Made by a program: the position numbers and the translations under genes. A stretch of DNA of 29,196 nt. Source: Sporichthyaceae bacterium (lineage in GTDB: Bacteria; Actinomycetota; Actinomycetes; JACCUZ01). This document shows, piece by piece, positions 8,288 through 16,097 of the stretch (within the stretch, counting starts at the first letter, position 1; each line of letters begins with the position of its first letter). The notes beneath the pieces are model-generated. The model made no database searches, was not told the DNA's origin, and saw only the letters and a program-made list of their open reading frames with translations. Location of the stretch: NCBI GenBank assembly GCA_013698395.1, contig JACCUZ010000121.1, positions 1-29,196 on the forward strand. Direction: 5' to 3'.

Positions 8288-9322
8288 TCAGAAGGGGTAG
8301 TCCTTGGCGTTGGACTTGTCCACGTCGATCCACGCGTTTCCCGCGTAGGCCGCCGGAGTTCCCTTGATCCGCTTGAGGTCCTCGTAACCCGTCAACTCCA
8401 GATCCAGACCCTCCTTGATCTTCTCGCCCTGTGCCAGCATGACAGCAAGTTTCTGCTGCGCTTTGCCCGCGAGCGCTGGGTCCCAGAAGAAGATCTTGTC
8501 GATCGAGCCATCGTCGAGGAACTTGCCCGCGATCGACGGAATGCTGGTGCCCATCACGCAGGTCTTGTCCTGCAGGCCGGCCTCCTGGATGGCGCGCCCA
8601 ATTCCCGCAACATCTGTTGCGGCGCTGCCCTCGAACCCCTTGATGTCGGGGTACTTGGCGAGCAGCTCCTTGGTCTTCTGGTAGGCCACGTTCGCGTCCT
8701 CCAGCCCTTCGATCGGGTCGCCGATCCGCTCGATGTCCGCGTACTTGGACTCTGCCTGGTTGAACGCTCCTTCGACCCACTCCATGTGGCTCTTCGCGGT
8801 CAGGTGTCCGACGAACGCGACGTACTTGCCCTCACCGCCCATGCACTCGGAGAGGTTGTCCATGATGTGCGCGCCGTAGGCGTCGTTGTCGAACGCCTCG
8901 ATATCGACATCAGTGTTCTTCTGGTTGCTCGCCTCATGGGTGACGACGAAGATGCCTGCGTTGCGGGCCTGCTTCAGCACACCCTCAAGCGCCTCGGGTG
9001 CGTTCGGCACGACGGTGATCGCCGTTGGCTTTTGCGCAATCAGATCCTGGATGATCTTGACCTGCTTCTCGGGGCTGGCGTCGTCAGCTCCCGTCATCGA
9101 GGACTGGGTGCCCTCCTCCTGGCCGAACTCGTCGATGCCGGTCTCCATGCGGTCGAACCACCCGACACCGAGCAGCTTGACGACCGTGACGATCTTCATG
9201 TCCTCGGGCTTGAGGTCCTTGGAGCCCGCTGTGGTGCTGCTACCGCCGTCCCCGGACGAGCATGCGGCCAGCACGAGCGAGAGCACCAGTGCGGCTGCGC
9301 CCGCCATCCGTCCTTTGATCAT
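8288..9322 (-). CDS. Sugar ABC transporter substrate-binding lipoprotein
   Basis: A 344-residue periplasmic-binding-protein-family (Peripla_BP_4 type) lipoprotein. The N-terminus has Lys/Arg, a hydrophobic core and the lipobox LAAC, giving lipidated C21, followed by a Ser/Gly/Asp linker. The mature part begins IVTVVKLLGVGWFDRMETGI and contains DLIAQKPTAITVVPNAPEAL and FFWDPALAGKAQ, as in RhaS/LsrB-like sugar-binding proteins. It sits outside the membrane and delivers ligand to the two permeases. GGGGAG lies six bases before the ATG. A 120-base gap separates it from the btpA-like gene upstream, so an additional internal promoter is possible, but I see no clear one. The ligand cannot be assigned by eye. 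Confidence 0.93.
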   Translation of the reverse strand: MIKGRMAGAAALVLSLVLAACSSGDGGSSTTAGSKDLKPEDMKIVTVVKLLGVGWFDRMETGIDEFGQEEGTQSSMTGADDASPEKQVKIIQDLIAQKPTAITVVPNAPEALEGVLKQARNAGIFVVTHEASNQKNTDVDIEAFDNDAYGAHIMDNLSECMGGEGKYVAFVGHLTAKSHMEWVEGAFNQAESKYADIERIGDPIEGLEDANVAYQKTKELLAKYPDIKGFEGSAATDVAGIGRAIQEAGLQDKTCVMGTSIPSIAGKFLDDGSIDKIFFWDPALAGKAQQKLAVMLAQGEKIKEGLDLELTGYEDLKRIKGTPAAYAGNAWIDVDKSNAKDYPF

Positions 9323-9442
9323 TGCAATCTCCCCTCGCCACTACACGGTCTCCGTTCGGAGCAGAACTTGCCTAGCGGTGTGGCCGGGTTACCAGTCCCG
9401 ACTCCGCCACCTCCTCCGGCTCAAAGCGGCTGACTTGACACT

Positions 9443-10276
9443 TCATGCTGCCGCCTTCGTCGGCTTCCACAGGCCGGTGGCCGCGGCCGCGGCGACCAGT
9501 CGCTCGACGCGGGCCGGGTCCACCTCGTTCCAGGTGTCACCGGCGCGCTTGAGCGACGTACCCACGACACAACCGTCAGCCACACTCAGCATCTCCTCGA
9601 CGGTGTCCGGTCGCACCCCGGTGTTCGCGATAACCGCTGTCTGAGTACCCAGCGCTTGCTTCGCCTCGCGCAGCTGTGCCACGTCAACACCGGTGCCGGT
9701 GACGGAACCAGAGATGCAGACGGCGTCGGCCAGCGAGCTGAACACAGCAGAGCGCGCGGTGAGCGCGATGCCCCTGGGCGCCAGTGGCGCCGCGAACTCG
9801 GCGGTCACGTTGTAGAAGAGCTTGAGACGGTCCGCCCCGATCTGGCGCCGGTAGGCCAACGTGGACGCCGGGTCGGTGTTCCAGACCCCGAAGTCACCGG
9901 CGTATGCGCCGCTGAACACCTCGCGCACGAAGGACGCCCCCACGGCATGCGCAAGGCCGATCGCCGCTCGCGGATCCCACAAGATGTCGACGCCGAAGGG
10001 GATGGCGAGCTGCCGTTTGACTTCAGTGATCACAGCCGCCATGACGGCGACGACTTCGGGGCCGGTGGTCGTTCGGTACGGCCTGTCGCCCTCGTTGCAG
10101 AACATAACTGCGTCGATGCCGCTGCGCGCGAGGACCGCCACATCCCTGCCCACCCACTCGAGAAGTGCGTCGACCCCCCCGCTGGCGTCGTACAGCGGCT
10201 GACCCGGCATCGGCGGGAAGTGTGCCATCGCGATGATTGCCTTCGGCTTGCCGAAGATCTCATCGATGGCCGTCAT
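9443..10276 (-). CDS. BtpA/SgcQ family TIM-barrel protein
   Basis: A 277-residue member of the BtpA family. Recognisable signatures are the N-terminal KAIIAMAHFPPMPGQPLYD, FGVDILWDPRAAIGLAHAVGA, and the C-terminal CVVGTSLKRAGDTWNEVDP, a typical phosphate-binding-barrel ending. BtpA was named for a role in photosystem I assembly in cyanobacteria. The E. coli relative SgcQ lies in a putative sugar operon and has no proven reaction, so I assign no activity. The ATG start overlaps the stop of the M42 peptidase gene (ATGA) and has GGAGG at good spacing. That coupling, repeated with the M42 SgcX in the E. coli sgc operon, suggests the two act in one pathway on the transported sugar. Confidence 0.9.
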   Translation of the reverse strand: MTAIDEIFGKPKAIIAMAHFPPMPGQPLYDASGGVDALLEWVGRDVAVLARSGIDAVMFCNEGDRPYRTTTGPEVVAVMAAVITEVKRQLAIPFGVDILWDPRAAIGLAHAVGASFVREVFSGAYAGDFGVWNTDPASTLAYRRQIGADRLKLFYNVTAEFAAPLAPRGIALTARSAVFSSLADAVCISGSVTGTGVDVAQLREAKQALGTQTAVIANTGVRPDTVEEMLSVADGCVVGTSLKRAGDTWNEVDPARVERLVAAAAATGLWKPTKAAA

Positions 10277-11409
10277 GCCAGTCCTCCACTCGTGATCTGC
10301 ACGGCGCCGCGCGCCAGGTCGACACTGGGCATCCGCGGGACAAGGCTCGCGAGGAGCTCGACCGACGCCGCGACGTCGGAGAGCTGCGCAGTCTCCACCG
10401 GGGAATGTGTGTAGCGCACCGGGATACCGAGTCCCACGGCGGCAATTCCCTGCGCGGTCGCCATGGTGACGAAGGCGGCGTCCGTGATGACACCGACCAT
10501 CGCGTCGTGCTGCACGGGCATCGATGCAGCGTCCGCAGCTGCCTCTACGGCACGCACCAGACCCGGGTGCGGGATCAACCCGCCGAGCGTGCCCCGGCCG
10601 TGGAAGCTGAGCCGCGACAGCGTTGGGCCACCGCCTAGACGGACCGAACCCTGGCCGACAAGGTCAGGAGTGTCAGTGGCGGGGGCGACGTCGAGGTTGA
10701 CGACCATGTCAGGCTGGAACTTCGCAGCGAGTGTCAGGGTCCCGCGGACATTGAACTCCTCCTGGGTCGTGAACGCGACGACCACGGGACTCGAGGGCGG
10801 TTCAGCGACGAGCCGATCGACGTATGCCAGCAAGGCCGCCACCCCGACGCGATCGTCGAGCGACTTCCCGGCGAACCGTCCGCCACCGAGGTCGTCCCAG
10901 GTGGGCTGATAGGTGACGGGGTCGCCGACCCGGATGCCGGCCGTGTGAGCCTCGTGATCGCTGGCGGCGCCGATGTCGAGATACAGGTCGGTCGCGGGGC
11001 GTGCGACGTACTTTTCCTCCGACGGGGTCAAGTGGTGGCTCTTGACACCGACGACCGCAGGGACGTCCGCGCGGGAGGTGTGGACGAGAAGTCGCAGGCC
11101 GGGCAGCACCCGCTCTGGCATTCCGCCGAGGCGGTGCACGCGCAACATCCCGTCCGAATCGACCCCCCGGACCACCAGCCCCAGCTCATCGAGGTGGGCG
11201 GTGACCATCACCGCGGCACCATCGGAGGGTCCGAATCCCACCGCGATCTGTCCGAGCCGGTCCACGAACGGCTCCAGGCCGCCGCAGCGCAGATGGTCGA
11301 CCACGGCGGCAGTCAGGCGGTCCTCGTTCCCCGCAGGCGCCGCTACGCCGGACAGTCGGCGGCACAACCCCAGAAGATCGGCTGTCGCATCGCCAAGCTG
11401 GGAATGCAC
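10273..11409 (-). CDS. M42 family metallopeptidase (SgcX/FrvX-like)
   Basis: A 378-residue M42 (glutamyl aminopeptidase/'endoglucanase' CelM) protein. The dinuclear-metal and catalytic residues are all present: His and catalytic Asp in TAHLDELGLVV, bridging Asp in GKSLDDRVG, the Glu pair in TTQEEFNVRG, Asp in VNLDVAPATD, and the last His in RYTHSPVE. It should be a cytosolic oligomeric hydrolase with no signal peptide. Relatives SgcX and FrvX are encoded in E. coli sugar-PTS operons, where their substrate is unknown; this copy heads a sugar ABC operon. The start is GTG at 11409, with a GAGG ribosome-binding site seven bases upstream; a nearby ATG is out of frame. It is the first gene of operon A. 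Confidence 0.92.
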   Translation of the reverse strand: MHSQLGDATADLLGLCRRLSGVAAPAGNEDRLTAAVVDHLRCGGLEPFVDRLGQIAVGFGPSDGAAVMVTAHLDELGLVVRGVDSDGMLRVHRLGGMPERVLPGLRLLVHTSRADVPAVVGVKSHHLTPSEEKYVARPATDLYLDIGAASDHEAHTAGIRVGDPVTYQPTWDDLGGGRFAGKSLDDRVGVAALLAYVDRLVAEPPSSPVVVAFTTQEEFNVRGTLTLAAKFQPDMVVNLDVAPATDTPDLVGQGSVRLGGGPTLSRLSFHGRGTLGGLIPHPGLVRAVEAAADAASMPVQHDAMVGVITDAAFVTMATAQGIAAVGLGIPVRYTHSPVETAQLSDVAASVELLASLVPRMPSVDLARGAVQITSGGLA

Positions 11410-11432
11410 CGGTCCGCCTCATCTCCTCGCCC

Positions 11433-11448
11433 TGCGCGATATCGCGCA
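11433..11448. promoter_or_regulatory. 16-base perfect palindrome, candidate DeoR-family operator
   Basis: TGCGCGATATCGCGCA is a perfect palindrome in the 168-base gap between the divergent M42 gene (start 11409) and the DeoR-type regulator gene (start 11578). It lies 24 bases upstream of the M42 start codon, where a bound repressor would block operon A. A partial copy of the half-site (ATCGCGCGG, 11555-11563) overlaps the putative -10 of the regulator gene. Being an operator is inference from position and symmetry. Confidence 0.45.
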
Positions 11449-11550
11449 CCTGTTCGGCACCGCACTCTGGTCCTAGTGCGAACGTGAGGTCAAGGCGCCG
11501 TTACCGGTCCGTTAACAATCTTCCCTGATGCACGAATCCGCGCACCTGGC

Positions 11551-11556
11551 TAGCAT
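11551..11556 (+). promoter_or_regulatory. Putative -10 element of the deoR-fggy operon
   Basis: TAGCAT matches TANNNT and lies 21 bases before the ATG of the regulator gene. That leaves a short leader containing the GGAAGGGG ribosome-binding sequence. The -35 region is not recognisable, so this is a modest call. Confidence 0.35.
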
Positions 11557-11577
11557 CGCGCGGCAGGAAGGGGTTGG

Positions 11578-12396
11578 ATGCGCACTGGGCAACGGCGGCG
11601 CGAAATTCTTCGCCGGCTGCTGTTCACCGGCTACGTGGAGGCAAAGGCTCTCGCCGACAGCCTCGACGTCGACTCGTCCACGATCCGGCGCGACCTGGAC
11701 GCCCTCGCCCGGGACGGTCAGCTGCAGCGCACGCACGGCGGCGCCCGTCTGCTCGACGGAGCGGTCGACGTCCCCTATGCGCTCAAGCAGCAGCAGCGGA
11801 CCGAGGCGAAGAAGGCGATCGCTGCCGCCGCGGGCGAGGCTGTCGTCGACGGAGACAGCATCCTCATCGACAGCGGCTCTACCACGTACCATCTCGCAGT
11901 TGCACTCCGGGGCCGCCGTGACCTGACCGTCGTCACCAACGACCTCCGCATCGCCCTGCTTGTTGCGGATTACCCCGCGATCCGTCTCCTGGTGACTGGC
12001 GGCGAACTGCTGAACTCGACGTACACGCTGGTCGGCGACCGGGCGGTCGCCTTCGTCTCGGATCTCCGGGTCGACTGGACATTCCTCGGCGCCGACGCCA
12101 TCGCCCTCGACACCGGCATCACCAACACGAATGCGGCGGAGATCCCGCTGAAGCGCTCGATGATCGCGGCCGGCCGCACGCCCGTGGTGCTGGCGGACAG
12201 CACCAAGCTCGGTCGGCACGCCCTGGTTCGGGTCGCACAGCTGGAGGAGGTCGACCAGATCATCACCGACGACGAGCTGAACGACGAGGACGCGGCGGCG
12301 TACGGCTCCCGATTGCGTCGCGTCGTGTCGGCACATCTGGAAGACCAGCGAGCCGCACCGGACAACACTGATGCCCGAGTGCGGGAACGGGTCTGA
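11578..12396 (+). CDS. DeoR/GlpR-family transcriptional regulator
   Basis: A 272-residue regulator. The N-terminal DeoR helix-turn-helix runs from about residue 5 to 57 (RRREILRRLLFTGYVEAKAL, then SSTIRRDLDALARDGQLQRTHGG split across the recognition helix and wing). The C-terminal DeoRC sugar-phosphate sensor domain has DGDSILIDSGSTT, LTVVTNDLRIA, VTGGELL, FLGADAI and VLADSTKLGR. Such proteins usually repress sugar operons and release DNA on binding a phosphorylated intermediate. It is transcribed divergently from operon A and shares its stop with the start of an FGGY kinase (TGATG). It is therefore the likely controller of both flanking operons, probably sensing a product of the DAK or FGGY kinases. 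The ATG has GGAAGG upstream. Confidence 0.92.
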   Translation: MRTGQRRREILRRLLFTGYVEAKALADSLDVDSSTIRRDLDALARDGQLQRTHGGARLLDGAVDVPYALKQQQRTEAKKAIAAAAGEAVVDGDSILIDSGSTTYHLAVALRGRRDLTVVTNDLRIALLVADYPAIRLLVTGGELLNSTYTLVGDRAVAFVSDLRVDWTFLGADAIALDTGITNTNAAEIPLKRSMIAAGRTPVVLADSTKLGRHALVRVAQLEEVDQIITDDELNDEDAAAYGSRLRRVVSAHLEDQRAAPDNTDARVRERV

Positions 12397-13898
12397 TGTT
12401 CCTGGGAGTGGACATCGGCACCGCGAGCAGCAAGGCCGTGGCCGTCGCCGCCGATGGGACCCTCGTCGCATCCGCGATTCGTCCACATCTGACCACCACG
12501 CCGCATCCGGGATGGTTCGAGCACGACGCCGAGGATGTCTGGTGGTCCGACTTCCGAGAACTGACCCACGAGGTGCTCTCGACGGTTCCCGGTCACGAGG
12601 TCACGTGCGTGGGGGTCAGCGGCATCGGTCCCAGCACGCTGCTCACCGACGTCGGCGGCCAGCCGCTGCGGGCCGCCATCCTCTATGGGATCGACACCCG
12701 TGCTGAGCGCGAAATCGAGGAGCTGACCGAGACTCTCGGCGCGGGTCGGTTGCTCGAGGTCAATGGGAACCGGCTCACCTCGCAGGCGGTGGGACCAAAG
12801 TTCCTGTGGGTCGCCCGGCATGAACCCGAGGTGTGGGAGCGGGCGCGGCGGTGGTACGGCGCGTCCAGCTGGCTCGTGCAGCGCCTGACCGGCGAGTACG
12901 TGCTCGACCACTACTCGGCGAGCACGTCCGATCCGCTCTACGATCTCGGCAGGAGCGACTGGTGGGCGGACGGGTGGGCGGCGTCCGCCCCTGGCATCGA
13001 GCGCCCCCGCCTCGCCTGGCCCGGTGACGTCGTGGGTGAGGTGCATACGGCCGCGGCCGAAGCGTGCGGCATCGCCGCCGGCACACCCGTCGTCGCCGGG
13101 ACCATCGACGCGCTCGCCGAGGCGCACAGCGTCGGGTCCGACGGGATCGGTGACACGATGGTCATGTACGGCTCGACTCTGTTCCTCATCCAGACAGTGG
13201 CACGGCCAGCAGTCCACGGCGGCTTGTGGGCAGCCAGCGGGCGAACCCCCAACACCAACTCCGTCGCCGCCGGCATGGCCACCTCCGGCCTCGTCACAAC
13301 GTGGTTCGCAGAGGTCACCGGTCAATCCCTCGGCGATCTCACCGCACAGGCGGCAGAGGTGCCGGCCGGCAGCGATGGACTGGTCCTGCTGCCGTACTTC
13401 GCAGGTGAGCGCACGCCTCTGTTCGACCCGAGAGCCCGTGGATGCTGGCTGGGTCTCACGCTCGGGCACACCAGGGCACACCTTTACCGGTCGGCACTCG
13501 AGGGCGTGGCCTACGGCGTGCGCCACAATCTCGATGCGATGGCCGAGGCCGGCGCGCCCCCACGACGGCTCGTTGCGGTCGGTGGAGGCACGCGGGGGAA
13601 CCTCTGGACGCACATCGTCAGCGATGTGACGCAGTTGCCACAGGATCTCCCCACCACCACGATCGGCGCATCGTACGGCGACGCACGCCTAGCCGCCGAG
13701 GCGGTCGGCGTCGATACGCGGGCGTGGAACCCCGTCGCGCAACGCATCGAACCGGACCCGTCCCCTGCCGGTCTGTACGACGAGCTGTACGCCGTATTTC
13801 GTCACACGTATCCGGCGATTCGCGACGAGATGCACCGGCTCGCGGCGGCAGTCACGATGCGAGGGTCAGCACCGCGCAAGCGGTCTCCTCATCCGTGA
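12396..13898 (+). CDS. FGGY-family carbohydrate kinase (xylulokinase-like)
   Basis: A 500-residue FGGY kinase. The N-terminal ATPase motif is GVDIGTASSKAVAV, the substrate-region strand ILYGIDTRAE follows, and the catalytic base is D238 in AGTIDALAEAHSVG. The C-terminal domain has the FAGERTPLFDPRARG motif and the adenosine-contact VAVGGGTRGNLWTHIVSDV. Overall layout is closest to xylulokinases, which phosphorylate ketopentoses or polyols with ATP. The start codon overlaps the regulator stop by one base, so the two are co-translated. The 3' end runs 47 bases into the end of the opposing SorC gene. A second, clearly different FGGY kinase lies in operon B, so the two probably act on different intermediates. 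Confidence 0.9.
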   Translation: MFLGVDIGTASSKAVAVAADGTLVASAIRPHLTTTPHPGWFEHDAEDVWWSDFRELTHEVLSTVPGHEVTCVGVSGIGPSTLLTDVGGQPLRAAILYGIDTRAEREIEELTETLGAGRLLEVNGNRLTSQAVGPKFLWVARHEPEVWERARRWYGASSWLVQRLTGEYVLDHYSASTSDPLYDLGRSDWWADGWAASAPGIERPRLAWPGDVVGEVHTAAAEACGIAAGTPVVAGTIDALAEAHSVGSDGIGDTMVMYGSTLFLIQTVARPAVHGGLWAASGRTPNTNSVAAGMATSGLVTTWFAEVTGQSLGDLTAQAAEVPAGSDGLVLLPYFAGERTPLFDPRARGCWLGLTLGHTRAHLYRSALEGVAYGVRHNLDAMAEAGAPPRRLVAVGGGTRGNLWTHIVSDVTQLPQDLPTTTIGASYGDARLAAEAVGVDTRAWNPVAQRIEPDPSPAGLYDELYAVFRHTYPAIRDEMHRLAAAVTMRGSAPRKRSPHP

Positions 13899-14838
13899 CC
13901 AGCACGTTCACCAAGCGACAACGCAGGGCCCCAAGGACGGCCTCCGCCTTGCGCCGACCGGCCGCAACCCCGATCACTCGGGGGATCCGGCTTAGCGGTG
14001 CAGCGGCGATGGCGATGACCCGTCGCTGGAACTCCGACTCGACAAGCCGGCCTTCCGCGGTGAACAGATGTCCGCACACGTCCCCGACGGCCCCGGTACG
14101 CCGGATGTCGGCGAGCCCCCTTCGGCTCAGATACCCGGCCCGCAGCAGAGACGACACCTCGGGTATCAGTGCGCCGATGCCCACAAGCGCCACGTCGGCT
14201 TGGCCGGCCGCCGCCAGCGTGTCCCGGACACCTCGCTGCCGCAACAGTGCGCTCGCCACCTCCTCGCTGTCGACAACGAGCGGCGCGTTCAGGTAGCGGC
14301 ATCGGCCGCCCAGCAGGTCGGCCAGCCGGCGGGCTAGCTCGGTGCCATCGACCTGTGGGTCGCGACTGCACGCTCCACCGAGCATCTGGACCACTTCAAC
14401 GGTTCGGGGGATCCGAGGTTCCAGGGCATCGGTGACAGCCCGCAAGCTCGTGCCCCACGAGATGGCGAGCACATCATCATCTGTCAGGACTCCGTCGACG
14501 TACCGCGCAGCCAAGGCGCCCACGCGACCCAGTAGCGCCTCCGCGGGACCGTGAGCCGCGAGAACGAGCGCATCGCGCAGCCCGAACGTCGAGACGAGCG
14601 CCCGCTGAACGTCCTCCGCGAGCGCCAACGGGCGACGGATCCGGATTTCGACGATCCCAGTGTCGAGTGCCTCGCTAAGCATCCGGGAGACGGTCGACCG
14701 GGAGACTTTCATCCGCCTGGCGATCTCCTGCTGGTCGAGCCTGGACTGGTAGTACAACGCCGCGGCATCGGCGACCAGGTCCTCGCGGCGGCCCTCCGCG
14801 CTGCCCACGGACCGCGGGGCGGCCCGGGCCTCTGCCAC
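13852..14838 (-). CDS. SorC-family sugar-responsive regulator
   Basis: A 328-residue SorC/DeoR(Bacillus)-type regulator. The N-terminal helix-turn-helix spans about residues 30-58 (YYQSRLDQQEIARRM, VSRSTVSRMLSEA), typical of LsrR/SorC. The C-terminal sugar-binding domain has ISWGTSLRAV, VVQMLGG, LNAPLVVDS and VIGVAAGRRKAEAVLGAL. These proteins are usually tetramers controlled by a phosphorylated sugar. The GTG at 14838 is chosen because it sits two bases past the lipoyl gene stop and yields the normal N-terminus; the frame is open further upstream but encodes no family sequence. It is the last gene of operon B and probably feeds back on the palindromes at 18661-18699. Its end overlaps the opposing FGGY kinase gene by 47 bases. 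Confidence 0.92.
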   Translation of the reverse strand: MAEARAAPRSVGSAEGRREDLVADAAALYYQSRLDQQEIARRMKVSRSTVSRMLSEALDTGIVEIRIRRPLALAEDVQRALVSTFGLRDALVLAAHGPAEALLGRVGALAARYVDGVLTDDDVLAISWGTSLRAVTDALEPRIPRTVEVVQMLGGACSRDPQVDGTELARRLADLLGGRCRYLNAPLVVDSEEVASALLRQRGVRDTLAAAGQADVALVGIGALIPEVSSLLRAGYLSRRGLADIRRTGAVGDVCGHLFTAEGRLVESEFQRRVIAIAAAPLSRIPRVIGVAAGRRKAEAVLGALRCRLVNVLVTDEETACAVLTLAS

Positions 14839-14840
14839 TG

Positions 14841-15089
14841 CTAGGCCTGCCCGCTCTCGTCGATGTAGGCGATGGTTTCGCCCTCGACGGCCGATTGACC
14901 TTCCGCGCAGACGGTCCTGGTAAGGGTGCCGGTGTACAGCGACTCGACAGACATGTCGACCTTGTCCGTCGCTACGTCGAACAGCGGCTCGCCCTTCACG
15001 ACGCGGTCGCCGGGCGCCTTGTGCCAAAGGGCCAGCACAAGGTCGCCCGCCGCGTCCCCCATCGGGGGCATCACCACGGCAACTTCCAT
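14841..15089 (-). CDS. Stand-alone lipoyl-domain protein
   Basis: An 82-residue protein that is a single biotin/lipoyl attachment domain and nothing else. The turn ATDKVDMSVES places the lipoylated Lys at K43, and hydrophobic strands and glycines flank it as in E2 N-terminal lipoyl domains (PGDRVVKGEPLFDV before it, GETIAYI near the end). There is no E3/E1-binding domain, linker or acyltransferase domain. It follows E1 beta after nine bases, with AGGAAGG as ribosome-binding site. It presumably accepts the acyl group from the E1 alpha/beta pair. What takes the acyl group next is not encoded here, so a housekeeping E2/E3 or a different acceptor must be involved. Confidence 0.9.
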   Translation of the reverse strand: MEVAVVMPPMGDAAGDLVLALWHKAPGDRVVKGEPLFDVATDKVDMSVESLYTGTLTRTVCAEGQSAVEGETIAYIDESGQA

Positions 15090-15098
15090 TGGCCTTCC

Positions 15099-16097
15099 TC
15101 AGCTGCTCAGCAGGTCACGCACGGCCAGGACCACGTCTTCGACGTCCGGGATCAGTGTTCGCTCCAGCTCGGTGTGAGCCGGCAGAACGACGTCTGGGGC
15201 AGTGAGTCGCCGGACGGGAGCAGCCAACTCGCCGAAGAGCTGCTCGCCGACGGTGGCGGCGATCTCGGCACCGAGGCCGCCCGTGCGGCAGGCCTCGTGC
15301 AGCACCAGCACGCGTCGGGTCGAGCCGGCGGAGTCGAGCACTGTCGTCATGTCCAGTGGCGCGAGGCAGCGCATGTCCACGACCTCGACGGACACGCCGT
15401 CCGCAGACAGCCGCTCTGCGGCTTCGAGCGCAATGTGAACGTGGTTGGACCAGGTAACGATGGTCACGTCCGTGCCCGTCCGCTTGACGTCCGCGACACC
15501 GAGCGGCACCACATGGTCGACTTCTGCTGCCGCTCCTTTGCGCGGGTAGAGGCCCTTGTGCTCGATGAACAGGACCGGATCGTTGTCCCGGATAGCGGCC
15601 TTCAGGAGTCCCTTGGCATCGGCAGGCGTGCTGGGAGCCACCACCTTGAGGCCCGGGACATGGGCAAACCATCCCTCAAGGCTCTGGGAATGCTGCGAGC
15701 CCGCGCCCCGACCGGTGCCCTGTTGGACTCGCACGACGAGAGGTGCATTGAACTGCCCGCCGAACATGTAATGGACCTTCGCCGCCTGGTTCACCAGGTT
15801 GTCCATGGCCAGAGTGACGAAGTCCATGTACATGATCTCCGCCACTGGTCGGGCACCGACCATGGCGGCACCGAGGGCAGCTCCAACGATGAGCGCTTCC
15901 GACATCGGCGTGTCGATGACCCGGCGCTCGCCGAACCTCTCCAGCAGGCCTCGGGACACGGCGTAGGCACCACCGTAACGGCCAACATCCTCGCCGAGAA
16001 GGATCACGCTCTCGTCCGCCTCCATCTCCTCGTGCAACGCTTCCCGTAGCGCGTCACGAAAGGACACCGTCCGGGCGGAGCTGAGGGTGCCAGTCAC
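15099..16097 (-). CDS. TPP-dependent dehydrogenase E1 beta subunit (acetoin dehydrogenase type)
   Basis: A 332-residue transketolase-like pyrimidine-binding subunit. Features are FRDALREALHEEME, ILLGEDVGRYGGAYAVSRGL, VIDTPMSEALIVGAALGAA, AEIMYMDFVTLAMDNLVNQA, and QHSQSLEGWFAHVPGLKVV. These are the hallmarks of AcoB/PdhB. The MYMDF and YMFGGQF segments fit the acetoin-dehydrogenase branch rather than pyruvate dehydrogenase, though this distinction is by eye. With the alpha subunit it forms an alpha2beta2 enzyme that cleaves an acyl donor on TPP and passes the acyl unit to lipoamide. The GTG start overlaps the alpha stop (GTGA). Placement behind a sugar kinase suggests a phosphorylated hydroxyketone substrate (inference). 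Confidence 0.92.
   Translation of the reverse strand: MTGTLSSARTVSFRDALREALHEEMEADESVILLGEDVGRYGGAYAVSRGLLERFGERRVIDTPMSEALIVGAALGAAMVGARPVAEIMYMDFVTLAMDNLVNQAAKVHYMFGGQFNAPLVVRVQQGTGRGAGSQHSQSLEGWFAHVPGLKVVAPSTPADAKGLLKAAIRDNDPVLFIEHKGLYPRKGAAAEVDHVVPLGVADVKRTGTDVTIVTWSNHVHIALEAAERLSADGVSVEVVDMRCLAPLDMTTVLDSAGSTRRVLVLHEACRTGGLGAEIAATVGEQLFGELAAPVRRLTAPDVVLPAHTELERTLIPDVEDVVLAVRDLLSS

Noticed and set aside
9350..9361. CTCCG-TT-CGGAG repeat between btpA-like and binding-protein genes
   Set aside because: Five-base arms with a two-base gap are too short for a convincing operator or terminator.
11970..13613. Long minus-strand open frame (547 codons) opposite the DeoR and FGGY genes
   Set aside because: It has no recognisable domain and covers two well-supported plus-strand genes in antisense. 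Third-position GC bias explains its length.
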